Positions 15,742-27,391 are shown, numbered from the stretch's first letter. The stretch: DNA of 64,000 bases from Roseovarius sp. MMSF_3359 (GCF_030733385.1 NZ_JASHJC010000006.1:62001-126000), one strand, 5' to 3'. Notes: a model not told the origin generated them from the letters alone. Numbers and translations: made by a program.

Positions 15742-18438
15742 TCAGACCAGTCTGCCGTGGCAGTGTTTGAACTTCTTGCCGGAACCGCAGGGACAGGGTT
15801 CATTGCGCCCCGGATTGCCCCAGGTTGACGGATCGTCTTCGACAAATCCCTCGATGGCATCCGGAAAGGCGTCGCCCTCCACCGCATCGGCAACGGCCTG
15901 CTCCATCGCGGCGCGCTGCTCATCAACCTGCGCCAGCATCTCCTGCTGTTCTTCTTCCGTCATCGGGCGGATCTGCCCAAGCTTCTGCGTCACGTCCTGA
16001 CGCAGGCTGTCCAACATGGATTCGAACAATTGGAAGGCTTCGTTTTTGTATTCATTAAGCGGGTCGCGCTGCGCATAACCGCGGAAGCCGACAACGCTCC
16101 GCAGATGTTCCAGCGTCAGGAGGTGCTCCCGCCATTTGCCGTCAATCGTCTGCAGCAGAAGCTGCTTTTCGATCATCCGCATGTTCTCGGCCCCGAACTG
16201 CGCTGCCTTCTGCGCCATCATCTCATCGGCGGCATTTTCCAGGCGTTCGGCGATATCCTCGTCATCGACACCTTCTTCGTCGGCCCAGTCGATCACCGGC
16301 AGATCCATGTTCAGGTTCTCGATCACGGCGGCCTTGAGGCCCTCCATGTCCCATTGATCGGCATAGGTCTTGGGCGGCATGTAGGTGTCGACAAGATCGT
16401 CGATGACCTCGTTGCGCATGTCCTTGACGATTTCCGACAGGTCGCTGGCGCGCATGATGTCGAGGCGCTGCTTGAAGATCACCTTCCGCTGCTCGTTCAT
16501 CACGTCGTCGAACTTGAGAAGCTGCTTGCGGATGTCGAAGTTGCGCCCCTCGACCTTGGCCTGCGCCCGTTCCAGGGACTTGTTGACCCAGGGGTGGATG
16601 ATCGCCTCGCCCTCTTTCATGCCGAGACCGGACAGAACCTTTTCCAGCCGTTCCGAGCCGAAAATCCGCATCAGGTCGTCGTCAAGGCTCAGGAAAAACG
16701 CTGACCGACCCGGGTCGCCTTGACGGCCGGACCGCCCGCGCAACTGGTTGTCGATGCGGCGGCTTTCATGGCGCTCCGTGGCCAGAACGAAGAGACCGCC
16801 GGCCTCCAGCACTTTCTGCTTTTCGTCGGCATGTTCGGCTTCGATCTTGGTCCGCAATGCTTCAGGGTCGGCCTCGGGGTCGGCGGCCATCGCCTCCAGC
16901 ACCTTCATCTCGACATTGCCGCCAAGCTGAATATCGGTGCCGCGTCCGGCCATATTGGTGGCGATGGTCACTGCGTTCAGCTTCCCCGCATCTGCCACGA
17001 TCTGCGCTTCCTGCTCGTGCTGGCGGGCATTCAGGACGTTGTGCTTGACCTTGGCCTGGGTCAGCAACTGGCTGAGCATCTCGGATTTCTCGATCGAGGT
17101 TGTGCCGACAAGGATCGGCTGACCTTTTTCATGGGCCTTTTGGATCGACTCGATGATCGCTTTGAACTTGTCGTTGGCGTCGCGGTAAACCGCATCGTCC
17201 CGGTCAACCCGGGCAATCGGCTTGTTGGTCGGCACTTCGACCACGCCAAGCCCGTAGATTTCGGCAAATTCCTCGGCCTCGGTTGCCGCCGTCCCGGTCA
17301 TGCCCGACAGACGGTCGTAAAGACGGAAGTAATTCTGGAAGGTGACCTGCGCCATGGTGACGTTTTCAGGCTGGATTTCGCAGCCTTCCTTGGCCTCGAT
17401 CGCCTGGTGCAGACCCTCGGACAAACGGCGTCCGGGCATCATCCGCCCGGTGAACTCGTCGATCAGCATGACCTCGCCATCCCGGACAATGTAATCCTTG
17501 TCCTTCGAGAAGATCTTGTGCGCGCGCAGGCCCTGGTTGACGTGGTGCACGATCGTGGTGCTTTCCGGGTCATAGAGCGATTGCCCCTCGGGCAGCAATT
17601 CGTGTCGCCGCAACACCTCTTCGAGGAATTCGTTGCCTTCATCGGTGAAGGTTGCGCTGCGGGTCTTTTCCTCGATTTTGTAGTGCTCTTCGGTGAGTTC
17701 CGGGATCACCTTGTCGATCGCCACATAGAGGTCACTGCGGTCCTGCGCCGGCCCCGAAATGATGAGCGGCGTCCGTGCTTCGTCGATCAGGATCGAGTCC
17801 ACTTCGTCCACAACGGCGAAATTATGCCCACGCTGGCTCATGTCCTCGAGGCTCGATTTCATGTTGTCGCGCAGGTAGTCGAACCCAAGCTCGTTATTGG
17901 TGGCATAGGTCACGTCGGCGGCATAGGCGCCCTTCTTCTCGCCATCGGGCTGCTGCGGATAGACGACACCGGTGGTCATGCCAAGCGCGGCATAGACCTT
18001 GCCCATCCATTCGGCGTCCCGCTTGGCGAGGTAATCGTTGACCGTCACGATGTGCACGCCCTTGCCCGAAAGCGCGTTGAGATAGGACGGGAAGGTCGCC
18101 ACCAGCGTCTTGCCCTCGCCGGTTTTCATCTCGGAAATGTTACCCTGATGCAGGAAGATCCCGCCCATGAGCTGCACGTCGAAGGCCCGCAGGCCAAGCG
18201 CGCGGCGCGCGCCTTCGCGGCAGTTGGCAAAGGCTTCGGGCAGGAGGTCATCAAGGCTTTCGCCATCGGCGACACGTTTTTGAAACTCTCGCGTCTTTTC
18301 GATCAGACCATCATCGCTCAACGCCTCGAACTCGGGCTCCAGGGCGTTGATCTTTTCAACCAAAGGGCGCACAGCCTTGATTTTGCGATCATTCGGGGTG
18401 CCAAAAATCTTTCTGGCAACAGTTCCGATACCCAGCAT
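15742..18438 (-). CDS. secA: Preprotein translocase ATPase SecA
   Basis: An 898-residue motor that pushes preproteins through SecYEG. It has the [11 protein letters not shown]alker [22 protein letters not shown] (Walker B region with the DEVD box), the peptide-crosslinking domain from about residue 225, [14 protein letters not shown] (motif V), [13 protein letters not shown] (motif VI), the helical wing and scaffold, and a C-terminal SEC-C zinc motif [17 protein letters not shown] that binds SecB. Length is full. It is divergent from a PPIase gene that acts on exported proteins. Confidence 0.98.
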   Translation of the reverse strand: MLGIGTVARKIFGTPNDRKIKAVRPLVEKINALEPEFEALSDDGLIEKTREFQKRVADGESLDDLLPEAFANCREGARRALGLRAFDVQLMGGIFLHQGNISEMKTGEGKTLVATFPSYLNALSGKGVHIVTVNDYLAKRDAEWMGKVYAALGMTTGVVYPQQPDGEKKGAYAADVTYATNNELGFDYLRDNMKSSLEDMSQRGHNFAVVDEVDSILIDEARTPLIISGPAQDRSDLYVAIDKVIPELTEEHYKIEEKTRSATFTDEGNEFLEEVLRRHELLPEGQSLYDPESTTIVHHVNQGLRAHKIFSKDKDYIVRDGEVMLIDEFTGRMMPGRRLSEGLHQAIEAKEGCEIQPENVTMAQVTFQNYFRLYDRLSGMTGTAATEAEEFAEIYGLGVVEVPTNKPIARVDRDDAVYRDANDKFKAIIESIQKAHEKGQPILVGTTSIEKSEMLSQLLTQAKVKHNVLNARQHEQEAQIVADAGKLNAVTIATNMAGRGTDIQLGGNVEMKVLEAMAADPEADPEALRTKIEAEHADEKQKVLEAGGLFVLATERHESRRIDNQLRGRSGRQGDPGRSAFFLSLDDDLMRIFGSERLEKVLSGLGMKEGEAIIHPWVNKSLERAQAKVEGRNFDIRKQLLKFDDVMNEQRKVIFKQRLDIMRASDLSEIVKDMRNEVIDDLVDTYMPPKTYADQWDMEGLKAAVIENLNMDLPVIDWADEEGVDDEDIAERLENAADEMMAQKAAQFGAENMRMIEKQLLLQTIDGKWREHLLTLEHLRSVVGFRGYAQRDPLNEYKNEAFQLFESMLDSLRQDVTQKLGQIRPMTEEEQQEMLAQVDEQRAAMEQAVADAVEGDAFPDAIEGFVEDDPSTWGNPGRNEPCPCGSGKKFKHCHGRLV

Positions 18439-18628
18439 GTTTTATCCGTTCCGGTCTTTTGACAATACGTGAATGGCAATTGCTTGCCCCGCAATCCGCG
18501 CCGCCGTACAAGGTGGGTCAGACAGCGGGATTGCCTTTATCCTAAGGCGATGTAAGGGCCTGCTGAAAGAGTGTCAACGTCGCGCACCCTCGCGATTTCA
18601 TGAGCTGCGTCCGCAAAGGAAGAATTCC

Positions 18629-19486
18629 ATGTTCACCACTCCCAGGTTTCTGCCTGCCGCCGTCTTTGCTGTTTCCATCGCTGTCGGTGCGCCCGTTCTC
18701 TCACAAGATGAACCGACCGCGGCAACTGTCGTCGCCAAAGTTGGCGAAACCGAGATCACATTGGGTCATATGTTGGCTCTTCGAAGCGGCCTGCCCCCGC
18801 ATTACAACGAACTGCCCGACGAGGTGCTTTTCAACGGTATTCTCGACCAGTTGATCCAGCAGACCCTGCTGATGCAGATCGTCGGGGACAACCCCAGCCC
18901 GATGACCAGCCTCATGATCGAAAACGAGACAAGGGCACTTTTGGCGTCTGAGGCGATCCGGGGCGTCATGGACCTGCCGGTCAGCGAGGACGACCTGAAG
19001 GCCGCCTACGCCGCGCGTTACGCAGATGAGGAACCCGAGACCGAGTATCATGCGGCCCATATCCTCGTTGAAACGGAGGACGAAGCGAAAGATATCATCA
19101 CCAAGCTCGATGAGGGCGCGGATTTCGGCGACCTGGCCAAGACTCTGTCGACCGGGCCTTCGGGTCCAAACGGGGGCGATCTTGGCTGGTTTGGCCCCGG
19201 GGTGATGGTCGAGAGCTTCTTTAACGCGGCCGCAGCCCTGGACGCCGGCGAAGTCTCGGCACCGGTCGAGACGCAGTTTGGCTGGCATGTGATCAAGATG
19301 ATCGAAACCCGCGACAAGGATATTCCGACCCTGGACCAGGTGCGCGAGGAATTGCAGGAAGAGCTGCGCCAGAAGATTTTTGACGATCTGATCGCGCAGC
19401 GCGAATCCGAGACGGCAATTGACCGCGCCGGCGCAGATGGTATCGATCAGGCCATTATCAAAAGCACCGATATTCTGGAGAATTAA
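18629..19486 (+). CDS. Periplasmic peptidyl-prolyl cis-trans isomerase (parvulin/PrsA-type)
   Basis: A 285-residue exported foldase. The signal peptide is FLPAAVFAVSIAVGAPVLSQ. A SurA-like N-terminal helical region (VAKVGETEITLGHML, ELPDEVLFNGILDQLIQQTLL) precedes the rotamase core, with the His motif AAHILVETEDEAKDI, then GDLGWFGPGVMV and TQFGWHVIKMIE. AAAGGA before the ATG at 18629 supports this start over a longer reading from 18473. It is divergent from secA and runs into argJ two bases after its stop, so a foldase gene leads an arginine/nucleotide-sanitation operon. Likely assists outer-membrane or periplasmic protein folding. Confidence 0.88.
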   Translation: MFTTPRFLPAAVFAVSIAVGAPVLSQDEPTAATVVAKVGETEITLGHMLALRSGLPPHYNELPDEVLFNGILDQLIQQTLLMQIVGDNPSPMTSLMIENETRALLASEAIRGVMDLPVSEDDLKAAYAARYADEEPETEYHAAHILVETEDEAKDIITKLDEGADFGDLAKTLSTGPSGPNGGDLGWFGPGVMVESFFNAAAALDAGEVSAPVETQFGWHVIKMIETRDKDIPTLDQVREELQEELRQKIFDDLIAQRESETAIDRAGADGIDQAIIKSTDILEN

Positions 19487-19488
19487 GA

Positions 19489-20718
19489 ATGGGCGGAACG
19501 CCTCCTATTTCGCCACTGGCCCCGGCGGATTTTCCCGAATTGCCAGTCATCAAGGGCGTGAGTTTCGCGACGGCCGAGGCCGGGGTGCGTTACACGGGCC
19601 GCCCGGACGTGATGCTGGCCACGCTGGTCAAGGGGACGACGATTGCTGGGACGTTCACACGGTCCGCCACGCGCTCGGCGGCGGTTCTGGACTGCCAGGA
19701 AAAGATTGGTGGGTCCACCGCAGAGGGAGCCGCCATCCTTGTCAATTCCGGCAATGCCAACGCCTTTACCGGGCGTAACGGGACCGATGCCGTCAAGGCC
19801 GTGACCGAGGCGACCGCAGCGGCCACAGGGGTGCCGGAAGCGCGGGTATTTACCTCGTCAACCGGCGTCATTGGCGAGCCGTTGGCCCATGACCGGATCA
19901 CCGCGAAACTGAAAGACCTGACCGGCAACCAGACGGAGGCCGGAATCGCGGACGCCGCCCGCGCCATCATGACCACCGACACGTTTCCCAAGGGCGCGGC
20001 GACCACCGTCACCATTGACGGGCAACAGGTCCGTATCGCGGGGATCGCCAAGGGGTCGGGCATGATTGCGCCGGATATGGCGACGATGCTGGTCTATATC
20101 TTCACAGATGCGGTTGTGGATCAGCCGGTACTGCAATCCATGGTCAGCGCCCTGAACCGCAAGACTTTCAACTGCATCACCGTTGATAGCGATACCTCGA
20201 CGTCGGATACTCTTCTGGTGGCGGCGACGGGGGCGTCCGGCATCCGCATCACCGAGGCGAGCGTCGGTTTCATGGAAGGTCTGCGCAAGGTGATGCTCGA
20301 TCTGGCGCATCAGGTCGTCCGTGACGGCGAAGGAGCCACCAAATTCGTCGAGATTTCCGTGTCCGGTGCCGCCAGCGATGACGAGGCGCGCATTCACGGG
20401 ATGGCCATCGCCAATTCCCCGCTGGTCAAGACGGCGATTGCCGGTGAAGACGCGAATTGGGGCCGGATCGTCATGGCCATCGGCAAATCAGGTGCGCGGG
20501 CGGATCGTGATCTCCTTTCGATCCGCTTCGGTGATATTCTGGTCGCAAGCGATGGTTGGGTGAACCCGGATTACAGCGAAGACGACGCCGCCGCCTACAT
20601 GAAAAACCAGGAGCTTGAGATCCATGTCGATCTTGGTCTGGGCGGCGGGACCGCGGTTGTCTGGACCTGTGACCTGACACATGGGTATATCGACATCAAC
20701 GCGGATTATCGCTCGTGA
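19489..20718 (+). CDS. argJ: Bifunctional ornithine acetyltransferase / N-acetylglutamate synthase
   Basis: A 409-residue enzyme of the cyclic arginine pathway that transfers acetyl from N-acetylornithine to glutamate. It self-cleaves before Thr199 in [14 protein letters not shown], giving alpha and beta chains; [21 protein letters not shown] and the [14 protein letters not shown] block are also diagnostic. Cys-containing sequence and length fit the bifunctional type, though mono- versus bifunctionality cannot be proved from sequence. The ATG begins two bases after the PPIase stop. Confidence 0.93.
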   Translation: MGGTPPISPLAPADFPELPVIKGVSFATAEAGVRYTGRPDVMLATLVKGTTIAGTFTRSATRSAAVLDCQEKIGGSTAEGAAILVNSGNANAFTGRNGTDAVKAVTEATAAATGVPEARVFTSSTGVIGEPLAHDRITAKLKDLTGNQTEAGIADAARAIMTTDTFPKGAATTVTIDGQQVRIAGIAKGSGMIAPDMATMLVYIFTDAVVDQPVLQSMVSALNRKTFNCITVDSDTSTSDTLLVAATGASGIRITEASVGFMEGLRKVMLDLAHQVVRDGEGATKFVEISVSGAASDDEARIHGMAIANSPLVKTAIAGEDANWGRIVMAIGKSGARADRDLLSIRFGDILVASDGWVNPDYSEDDAAAYMKNQELEIHVDLGLGGGTAVVWTCDLTHGYIDINADYRS

Positions 20719-20773
20719 AATCCGGGCAATTACAGGAAAAGTGGGGGCCGGTTTTCCGTCCGGAATTGCGGCC

Positions 20774-21172
20774 ATGAAGACTGTTCTGGTATCGGCGGTT
20801 GCGTTGATCGACATCGACGGACGCATCCTTTTGGCGCAGCGACCGGAAGGCAAATCCATGGCGGGTCTCTGGGAGTTTCCGGGCGGCAAGGTCGAACCCG
20901 GTGAAACGCCAGAAGCGGCGCTGATCCGCGAACTGCACGAAGAGTTGGGCATCGACACTTGGGCCAGTTGCCTCGCCCCCCTGACATTTGCCAGCCACTC
21001 CTATAACGATTTCCACCTGCTGATGCCGCTCTTTGCCTGCCGAAAATGGGAAGGTCAGCCGCAGGGCCGTGAAGGTCAAACCCTGAAATGGGTGCAACCC
21101 ACCAAGCTGCGCGACTATCCCATGCCACCTGCAGACCTGCCGCTCGTTCCGATACTGAGGGATTGGCTCTGA
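20774..21172 (+). CDS. mutT: 8-oxo-dGTP diphosphatase (Nudix hydrolase)
   Basis: A 132-residue Nudix protein that removes mutagenic 8-oxo-dGTP. The Nudix box is intact: [20 protein letters not shown] continuing into ELGI, with [20 protein letters not shown] before it, as in MutT. The ATG at 20774 gives the family length; an upstream start at 20681 would overlap argJ. It is the third gene of the PPIase-argJ-mutT set, separated from argJ by 55 bases. Confidence 0.88.
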   Translation: MKTVLVSAVALIDIDGRILLAQRPEGKSMAGLWEFPGGKVEPGETPEAALIRELHEELGIDTWASCLAPLTFASHSYNDFHLLMPLFACRKWEGQPQGREGQTLKWVQPTKLRDYPMPPADLPLVPILRDWL

Positions 21173-21252
21173 TCGTTTGATCGTTTCGAGCCACTTGCGG
21201 ACAGTGCCCTTGCCCGGAATCAAGGTGCGCAGCACCGCCGGGCAGCGCCCGA

Positions 21253-21271
21253 CCGCCCCATGGGCGGGCGC
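21253..21271 (+). terminator. Candidate terminator downstream of mutT
   Basis: CCGCCC and GGGCGG pair across CAT; outer GCGC (21245-21248 with 21268-21271) can extend the stem. TTCTTC follows, so the T-run is weak. The rest of the 292-base gap between mutT and infB holds the infB terminator and a direct repeat GATCGTTT near 21173-21187, but no gene. Confidence 0.35.
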
Positions 21272-21416
21272 TTCTTCGCCGTTTCAATCCCGACGATTGT
21301 TGGAGGTATACGTCACCATAAAGTGCAATGAACCACCTGGATGCGCCCACCCCCGGTCGGGCGATGCCCTCTGTTGCGATGGCGACCCAAGGTCCGCTTT
21401 GTCCGCAACGCAGACG

Positions 21417-21441
21417 AAAAAAGGGCCGGAAAAACCGGCCC
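21417..21441 (-). terminator. Intrinsic terminator of the rimP-nusA-ylxR-infB operon
   Basis: Read on the minus strand, GGGCCGG and CCGGCCC form a 7-bp stem with a TTTTT loop, followed by TTTTTT. It lies 24 bases after the infB stop. Confidence 0.85.
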
Positions 21442-21464
21442 CTTTATCTGAGTTTTCAGACAGG

Positions 21465-23951
21465 TCAGTCGAGAGAACGTTCGACTTCCTCACGCTCGAA
21501 GATCTCGATTACGTCATCGGCGCGGATGTCATCGTAGTTCTCGAACGCCATGCCGCATTCCTGGCCGGACTGGACTTCGGGCACTTCATCCTTGAAGCGC
21601 TTGAGCGTCTTCAGCGTGCCTTCGTGGATTACCACATCGTCGCGCAGCAGGCGCACACCGGCGGAGCGGCGGGCGACGCCTTCGGTGACGAGACAGCCCG
21701 CAACCTTGCCGACGCCGGTGACCTTGAAGACCTCTTTGATCGTCGCGTAGCCGATGAAGTTCTCGCGAATCTCGGCGCCCAAGAGGCCCGAGGCCGCGGC
21801 TTTCACATCATCCACCAGGTCGTAGATCACCGAATAATACCGGATCTCCACACCCTTCTGGTTCGCGGAATTTCGTGCGGGCGCGTTGGCCCGGACGTTG
21901 AAGCCGAAGACCGGCGCACCGGAGGCTTCGGCCAGGCCGATATCCGACTCGGTAATCGCACCAACGCCCGAATGCAGCACGCGCACACGGACCTCTTCGT
22001 TTCCGATCTTCTCCATCGCCTGAACGATCGCCTCGGCCGAGCCCTGCACATCTGCCTTCACGACAACGGGCATTTCCGACACGTTCTCGTTTTCCTTGGC
22101 GTTCGCCATCAGCTGTTCCAGCGAAGTCGCCGCGCCGGCGGCGGCGCGCTTGTCCTTGGCGGCTTTCTCGCGATACTCGGCGATCTCGCGCGCCTGTGCA
22201 TCGGTCGAGACCACGTTCAACACGTCACCCGCTTCAGGCGTGCCGTTGAGACCCAGAACTTCGACCGGCACCGATGGTCCGGCCTCCTCCACACGATCGC
22301 CGCGGTCGTTGATGAGCGCACGGACCTTACCGTATTGCTCGCCCACGACGAAGATATCGCCTTGGCGCAGCGTGCCGTTCTGCACCAGAACGGTTGCAAC
22401 GGGGCCACGGCCCACGTCAAGCTGCGCCTCGATCACGGCACCCTCAGCCGCACGGTTCGGGTTGGCCTTGAGTTCAAGGATCTCCGCCTGCAGCGCGATC
22501 GCCTCCAGCAACTCGTCCAGACCCTGACCGGTATGCGCGGACACTTCGACATCCTGCACATCGCCTGACATCGCCTCGACGATAACCTCATGACGCAAGA
22601 GGTCCGAACGGACCTTGTCCGGATCGGCGGCGGGCAGGTCGACCTTGTTGATCGCCACGATCATCGGCACTTCGGCGGCCTTGGCGTGGTTGATCGCCTC
22701 GATGGTCTGCGGCATCACCGCGTCATCGGCGGCAACCACCAGAACGACGATATCCGTCACTTGCGCACCCCGGGCGCGCATCGACGTAAACGCCGCGTGG
22801 CCGGGGGTATCGAGGAAGCTCAGCACCGTGCCGCTGTCGGTCGTGACCTGATAGGCGCCGATATGCTGGGTGATGCCCCCGGCTTCGCCTGCCACAACCT
22901 TGGCATCGCGAATCGCATCCAGAAGCGAGGTCTTGCCGTGGTCGACGTGACCCATGATGGTGATGACCGGCGGACGGCCTTCGAGATCTTCGGGCTTGTC
23001 TTCGACCTGGTCGATCACATCCTCCACATCCGCGTCCGAGACACGGACGACCTTGTGGCCAAACTCTTCGATGATGAGTTCTGCGGTGTCGGCGTCGATC
23101 GACTGGTTCTGGGTGACCATCATGCCATTGGTCATCAGCGATTTGACCACATCGGCGACACGTTCGGCCATGCGGTTGGCAAGCTCCGAAACCACGATGG
23201 TTTCGGGCAGTTGCACTTCGCGTACCACCTTTTCGCGCTCAACATTGCCGCCCATCGCTTTCTGACGGGCGCGCTCCTGCTTACGCTTCATCGCGGCAAG
23301 CGATTTCTGACGGCCCCCTTCGCCACCCGAAAGCGCCTGGTTCAGCGTGAGCTTGCCCGAGCGGCGGCCATCATCGCCACGGCCCTTGCCACGGCGCTGC
23401 TGATCGCGGTCCTTGTCCTGCTTGCGCGGGGCCGGAGCGGATTTCGACGGGGCAGCGCCACGGTCCGCCGCCGGTGCAGCAGGTTGAGCCGCCGCTGCGG
23501 CTGCTTGCTGGGCTGCTGCCTCGGCTTCGGCCTTGGCGCGTTCGTCGGCTTCGGCCTTGGCCTTGGCCCGCTCGGCGCGTTCCTGTTCTTCGCGTTCCTT
23601 GGCTTCGGCCTCTTCGCGGCGGCGCTTGCGGTCGGCTTCGCGCGCCTGCTCTTCGGCTTCGCGTTTCGCGGCGTCCTCGGCCTCGCGTTCCTTGGCCGCC
23701 TGAAGCGCCTTCATCCGGCGTTCCATTTCCGCGTCGGAGATACCGGCGGGACGTTTGGCAGAACTTCCCGGCGCCGCGGATTTGCCGGACGCAGCAGGGC
23801 TGGGCGTCGCCGTCGTCGGTTTGACGATGCGCTTACGCTTGGTTTCCACCACGACGTTCTTGGTTCGGCCATGGCTGAAGCTCTGCTTCACATTTCCCGC
23901 GCGGGGACCACCACGAACGCCCAGTGTTTTCTTTCCGTCGTTGTCGCTCAT
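21465..23951 (-). CDS. infB: Translation initiation factor IF-2
   Basis: An 828-residue GTPase that places initiator tRNA on the 30S subunit. The first 270 residues are charged, with long Ala/Lys/Glu coiled-coil runs and repeats. The G domain starts near residue 330 with [13 protein letters not shown] (G1), then DTPGHAAF (G3) and NKVDLP (G4), followed by the beta-barrel, domain 3 and the C-terminal initiator-tRNA-binding domain ([19 protein letters not shown]). It is the last gene of the operon, with the terminator directly after. Confidence 0.97.
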   Translation of the reverse strand: MSDNDGKKTLGVRGGPRAGNVKQSFSHGRTKNVVVETKRKRIVKPTTATPSPAASGKSAAPGSSAKRPAGISDAEMERRMKALQAAKEREAEDAAKREAEEQAREADRKRRREEAEAKEREEQERAERAKAKAEADERAKAEAEAAAQQAAAAAAQPAAPAADRGAAPSKSAPAPRKQDKDRDQQRRGKGRGDDGRRSGKLTLNQALSGGEGGRQKSLAAMKRKQERARQKAMGGNVEREKVVREVQLPETIVVSELANRMAERVADVVKSLMTNGMMVTQNQSIDADTAELIIEEFGHKVVRVSDADVEDVIDQVEDKPEDLEGRPPVITIMGHVDHGKTSLLDAIRDAKVVAGEAGGITQHIGAYQVTTDSGTVLSFLDTPGHAAFTSMRARGAQVTDIVVLVVAADDAVMPQTIEAINHAKAAEVPMIVAINKVDLPAADPDKVRSDLLRHEVIVEAMSGDVQDVEVSAHTGQGLDELLEAIALQAEILELKANPNRAAEGAVIEAQLDVGRGPVATVLVQNGTLRQGDIFVVGEQYGKVRALINDRGDRVEEAGPSVPVEVLGLNGTPEAGDVLNVVSTDAQAREIAEYREKAAKDKRAAAGAATSLEQLMANAKENENVSEMPVVVKADVQGSAEAIVQAMEKIGNEEVRVRVLHSGVGAITESDIGLAEASGAPVFGFNVRANAPARNSANQKGVEIRYYSVIYDLVDDVKAAASGLLGAEIRENFIGYATIKEVFKVTGVGKVAGCLVTEGVARRSAGVRLLRDDVVIHEGTLKTLKRFKDEVPEVQSGQECGMAFENYDDIRADDVIEIFEREEVERSLD

Positions 23952-23957
23952 CAGCTT

Positions 23958-24581
23958 CTACTTTCCTTTCCGGTGACCCTTGTCACCGTCCGAGACGCGA
24001 AGGCCTTTCAGCCTTGTCGCCTCCTCTACAACACGTTTGGACAAACCACCAGCACCCAGTGCCGCATGCACCGCCGATTGTCGCCCAAAGGCATGGCCCA
24101 GCTCTTCTGCCGTCAGCCAGCCTATGAAACTGCCGCCATATGGCGTGCTCAGCTTCGATTTCCCCCGCTCCGAGCCGTCACTGGCCTGGATCAGGATTTC
24201 GGCCTCGTCCTTCGACAGCCAATCCTTGACCCGTTCATATCCAGTTGTCGCCCGGCCCCCCTTGCGCGCAAGGCTGATCAATTCGATCACCCGCCGCGCC
24301 AGCATTGTCTCCAGAAGGTCAACAAGCCCTTCAGGTACCGTGACAGGCTGTTTCGCCGCCCGCGCAAAGAGGCCCTTTTTCACGGCCTTTTCGACCGCCG
24401 CCCGGTCCGCCGCAACCCAGATGCCCCGCCCCGGCAGCTTTTCCGCCAGGTCCGGCACGACCTGCCCGTCCGGTGACACGGCAAACCGGATGAGGCCAGT
24501 TTTCGGCTGCACCTCACCCGTGGCAATGCACTTGCGTTCAGGACCGTCCGACCGGTCTTTGGGTTGCCCAGCGCGACCCAT
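23958..24581 (-). CDS. YlxR-family RNA-binding protein fused to an L7Ae-like domain
   Basis: A 207-residue protein. Residues 1-90 are the YlxR (DUF448) domain, with ERKCIATGEVQPKTGLIRFAV and the GRGIWV motif. Residues about 95-190 resemble the L7Ae/L30e fold that binds kink-turn RNA (ARRVIELISLARKGGRATTGYERV). Conserved position between nusA and infB is usual for ylxR. Alphaproteobacteria often carry this two-domain version. Role in transcription-translation machinery is inferred from the operon; the exact function is not settled. Confidence 0.85.
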   Translation of the reverse strand: MGRAGQPKDRSDGPERKCIATGEVQPKTGLIRFAVSPDGQVVPDLAEKLPGRGIWVAADRAAVEKAVKKGLFARAAKQPVTVPEGLVDLLETMLARRVIELISLARKGGRATTGYERVKDWLSKDEAEILIQASDGSERGKSKLSTPYGGSFIGWLTAEELGHAFGRQSAVHAALGAGGLSKRVVEEATRLKGLRVSDGDKGHRKGK

Positions 24582-24605
24582 CAGGTGCCTCCGAGGCCTG
24601 ATAAA

Positions 24606-26228
24606 TCAGGCCTCAGCCTCCTGCTCTTCGCCTTCCAGCCCGGCCTCTTCTTCGGCCTCGGCCTCAAGCTCTGCCGGATCGACCCAGCCCAGCATGATGC
24701 GCGCGGTCATGACCAAGTTCTGCGCTTCCTCAAGCGACACGTCGAAAGGTTCGAGGATACCGTCATCCTTGACACGCTCGCCGTCATTGGTGGTCCAGCC
24801 GCCGGCCAGTTCCCAATCGGCGCAGGTGGCGAAGTCTTCCAGTGACTTCACGCCGTCCTCGGCCAATGCCTGAATCATCTGGGGTGTCAGGCCCTCGAAT
24901 TCAACCAGGCTGTCCTCGACACCAAGCTCCCGCGCCTTGTCCAGCGCCGCCTTGGCCTGCGCATCGAGCACATCACGCGCCCGCGCCTGCAATTCGTTGG
25001 CGGTGTCTTCGTCTACACCATCAATCACCAGCAGCTCGTCAAGCTCGACGTAGGCCACTTCTTCGAGGTTGGTGAACCCTTCGGAGACCAGAAGCTGAGC
25101 AAAGAACTCATCCAGATCCAGCGTTTCCATGAAGAGCTTGGTGCGTTCCTCGAATTCACGCTGACGACGTTCCGAATCCTCGGCCTCGGTCATGATGTCG
25201 ATATCAAGGTTGGTAAGCTGGCTCGCCAGGCGGACGTTCTGACCGCGACGACCAATGGCAAGGCTCAGCTGCTCCTCGGGGACGACAACCTCGATCCGTT
25301 CGGCCTCTTCGTCCAGAACCACCTTGGAAACCTCGGCAGGTTGCAGCGCGTTCACCAGGAAGGTCGGCTGATCTTCGTTCCACGGGATGATGTCGATCTT
25401 TTCGCCCTGAAGCTCGTTCACCACGGCCTGAACCCGGCTGCCGCGCATCCCGACGCAGGCACCGACGGGGTCGATCGAGCCGTCATAGGAAATCACCGCA
25501 ATCTTGGCGCGCGACCCGGGGTCACGGGCCACCGCCTTGATCTCGATGATGCCGTCATAAATCTCGGGCACTTCCATCTTGAAGAGTTCCGCCATGAATT
25601 CCGGCGCGGTGCGGCTCAAGAAAATCTGCGGGCCACGGGCCTCGCGGCGCACATCCTTGATGTAGCAACGGATGCGGTCATTCGGGCGATACGATTCGCG
25701 GCCGATTTTCTCGTTCCGGCGCAGGATTGCCTCGCCACGTCCCACATCGACGATGACGTTGCCATATTCCTCGCGCTTGACCTGACCGTTGATGATCGTG
25801 CCGGCGCGGTCCTTGAATTCCTCGAACTGACGGTCACGCTCGGCCTCACGGACCTTTTGCAGGATCACCTGCTTGGCCGATTGCGCGGCGATCCGGCCCA
25901 TGTCCACCGGCGGCACTTCCTCGATGAACTGGTCACCGATCTTGGGATCTTCGAGATATTGTTTCGCCTGCTCGACGGTGAACTCGGCCTGATAGTTCTC
26001 AAGCTCTTCTTCCTCAACGACCGTGCGCACCCGGGTAAAGGTCGCTTTGCCGGTCTTGCGGTCGATGCTGACGCGAATGTCCATCTCGGCGCCGTAGCGG
26101 CTCTTGGCGGCACGGGCGAGGCTTTCTTCCATCGCCTCGATCACGAGGCTTGGGTCGATCATCTTCTCGCGGGCCACGGCCTCGGCGGTTTGCAGCAACT
26201 CAAGCTGGTTGGCAGATGTGATTGCCAT
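24606..26228 (-). CDS. nusA: Transcription termination/antitermination factor NusA
   Basis: A 540-residue RNA-polymerase-binding factor. The N-terminal polymerase-binding domain runs to about residue 130, the S1 domain follows ([20 protein letters not shown]), then two KH domains ([33 protein letters not shown]), then helix-hairpin-helix acidic repeats at about 360-500 and a Glu/Ala tail. It starts five bases after the rimP stop region and sits upstream of ylxR and infB, the usual order. NusA can autoregulate this operon; the leader hairpin before rimP is a candidate site. Confidence 0.96.
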   Translation of the reverse strand: MAITSANQLELLQTAEAVAREKMIDPSLVIEAMEESLARAAKSRYGAEMDIRVSIDRKTGKATFTRVRTVVEEEELENYQAEFTVEQAKQYLEDPKIGDQFIEEVPPVDMGRIAAQSAKQVILQKVREAERDRQFEEFKDRAGTIINGQVKREEYGNVIVDVGRGEAILRRNEKIGRESYRPNDRIRCYIKDVRREARGPQIFLSRTAPEFMAELFKMEVPEIYDGIIEIKAVARDPGSRAKIAVISYDGSIDPVGACVGMRGSRVQAVVNELQGEKIDIIPWNEDQPTFLVNALQPAEVSKVVLDEEAERIEVVVPEEQLSLAIGRRGQNVRLASQLTNLDIDIMTEAEDSERRQREFEERTKLFMETLDLDEFFAQLLVSEGFTNLEEVAYVELDELLVIDGVDEDTANELQARARDVLDAQAKAALDKARELGVEDSLVEFEGLTPQMIQALAEDGVKSLEDFATCADWELAGGWTTNDGERVKDDGILEPFDVSLEEAQNLVMTARIMLGWVDPAELEAEAEEEAGLEGEEQEAEA

Positions 26229-26232
26229 TCTC

Positions 26233-26808
26233 TCAGTCCTCCTCAGAACCGGTTTCAGTCTCTATTTCGTCGAAATCTTGCTCGTCTATGACACCAGCGG
26301 CCTTGCGCTGACGCAGCATTTCCTTGATCAGCTCATCGGTCAGCACCAGCTTGGCCTCAGCCAGCCAGTCGAACTCCAACCCGATGGTGCCTTCCTCGAC
26401 ATTGATGAGCACTTCGCTGCCCTCGACACCGGCCAGCACGCCCTTGAAGCGTTTGCGTCCGTCGATCAGCTCGGACGTCTCCAGTTTGGCCTCATAGCCC
26501 TCGAACGCCTCGAAATCCTTCAGCCGGGTCAGGGGCCGGTCAATCCCGGGTGAGGACACTTCAAGCGTATAGGCATCGGTAATCGGATCCTCGACATCAA
26601 GAACCGCACTCACCGCCGTGGAAATCTGCGCGCATTCATCGACCTCGATGCCGCCTTCGGGCCGTTCGGCCATGATCTGCAACGTATGGGTCTTGCCTCC
26701 CATCAGCCGCACGCGCACCAGCTCGAACCCCATGTCTTCAATGACAGGGGTGATGATTTCGGCCATCCGGCGATCAATCGCAGCTTTTGCAATCAGGTCG
26801 TTGCTCAT
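26233..26808 (-). CDS. rimP: Ribosome maturation factor RimP
   Basis: A 191-residue protein needed for 30S subunit maturation. The ATG at 26808 begins [14 protein letters not shown]; the two-domain RimP layout follows, with [12 protein letters not shown], the [14 protein letters not shown] signature near residue 95, and a C-terminal SH3-like barrel with an acidic tail. An apparent longer frame upstream to 27003 runs through the promoter and a hairpin, so it is leader, not coding. First gene of the rimP-nusA-ylxR-infB operon. Confidence 0.92.
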   Translation of the reverse strand: MSNDLIAKAAIDRRMAEIITPVIEDMGFELVRVRLMGGKTHTLQIMAERPEGGIEVDECAQISTAVSAVLDVEDPITDAYTLEVSSPGIDRPLTRLKDFEAFEGYEAKLETSELIDGRKRFKGVLAGVEGSEVLINVEEGTIGLEFDWLAEAKLVLTDELIKEMLRQRKAAGVIDEQDFDEIETETGSEED

Positions 26809-26821
26809 GGTGTCCAAACAC

Positions 26822-26845
26822 AAAAAAACGGGCGCGCGGCCCGTT
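26822..26845 (-). terminator. Terminator-like hairpin in the leader of the rimP operon
   Basis: On the minus strand AACGGGC and GCCCGTT form a 7-bp stem with a five-base loop, followed by five further T residues. It ends 13 bases before the rimP ATG and lies downstream of the candidate promoter, so it could attenuate the whole operon. Confidence 0.65.
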
Positions 26846-26900
26846 GCATCTTTCCCGGTGGAGCTTCCGGTGTGGACCCGAACGCGCCGCTGTTGGGATG

Positions 26901-26929
26901 GATATAGCGAGGGTCGGGTGAGTCTGCAA
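26901..26929 (-). promoter_or_regulatory. Candidate promoter of the rimP-nusA-ylxR-infB operon
   Basis: On the minus strand TTGCAG (-35), 17 bases, TATATC (-10). Predicted transcription would begin near 26894, giving a leader of about 85 bases that contains the terminator-like hairpin. Confidence 0.6.
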
Positions 26930-27007
26930 GGAGAATGAGCGAATGACAGCTTGGAGACACGTTGATAGGTTTCCCGCATTGAAAAATTTGTTTGGGGATT
27001 CAAAAAA

Positions 27008-27391
27008 ATGTCAGTTCAAGAAATGGCCGAAGCCTATTCCGCCGCCTGGAGTTCCGGCGACCCGGAGGCCGTCGTCTCGTTCTATCGCGATGACGGGTCG
27101 ATCACCATCAATCGTGGCGATCCGATCGAAGGCCGCCAGGCGTTGCTCGACATGGTCGCCGGGTTCTATGCCGAATTTCCCGGCCTCACGGTCTCGCTCG
27201 ATCATCTGCGCATGGCCGGAGATCATGTGATCTTCGGCTGGGTTCTCGAAGGCAAACATGCCGAGACTGGCAATCGGGTCCGGGTGCCGGGATGGGAAGA
27301 GTGGGATCTTGATGAAAATCTAAAGGTCCGGAAATCCCTGGGTTGGTTCGACGCGGTTGAATATGAACGTCAGATCGAAGAAGGCATCTGA
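27008..27391 (+). CDS. SnoaL/NTF2-fold protein (small ketosteroid-isomerase-like)
   Basis: A 127-residue single-domain protein. [22 protein letters not shown] and [19 protein letters not shown] are typical of the SnoaL-like NTF2 fold, which includes isomerases, cyclases and hydrolases sharing a cone-shaped pocket. GGGGATT precedes the ATG. It is divergent from rimP and stands alone. No catalytic residue can be assigned, so the substrate is unknown. Confidence 0.72.
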   Translation: MSVQEMAEAYSAAWSSGDPEAVVSFYRDDGSITINRGDPIEGRQALLDMVAGFYAEFPGLTVSLDHLRMAGDHVIFGWVLEGKHAETGNRVRVPGWEEWDLDENLKVRKSLGWFDAVEYERQIEEGI

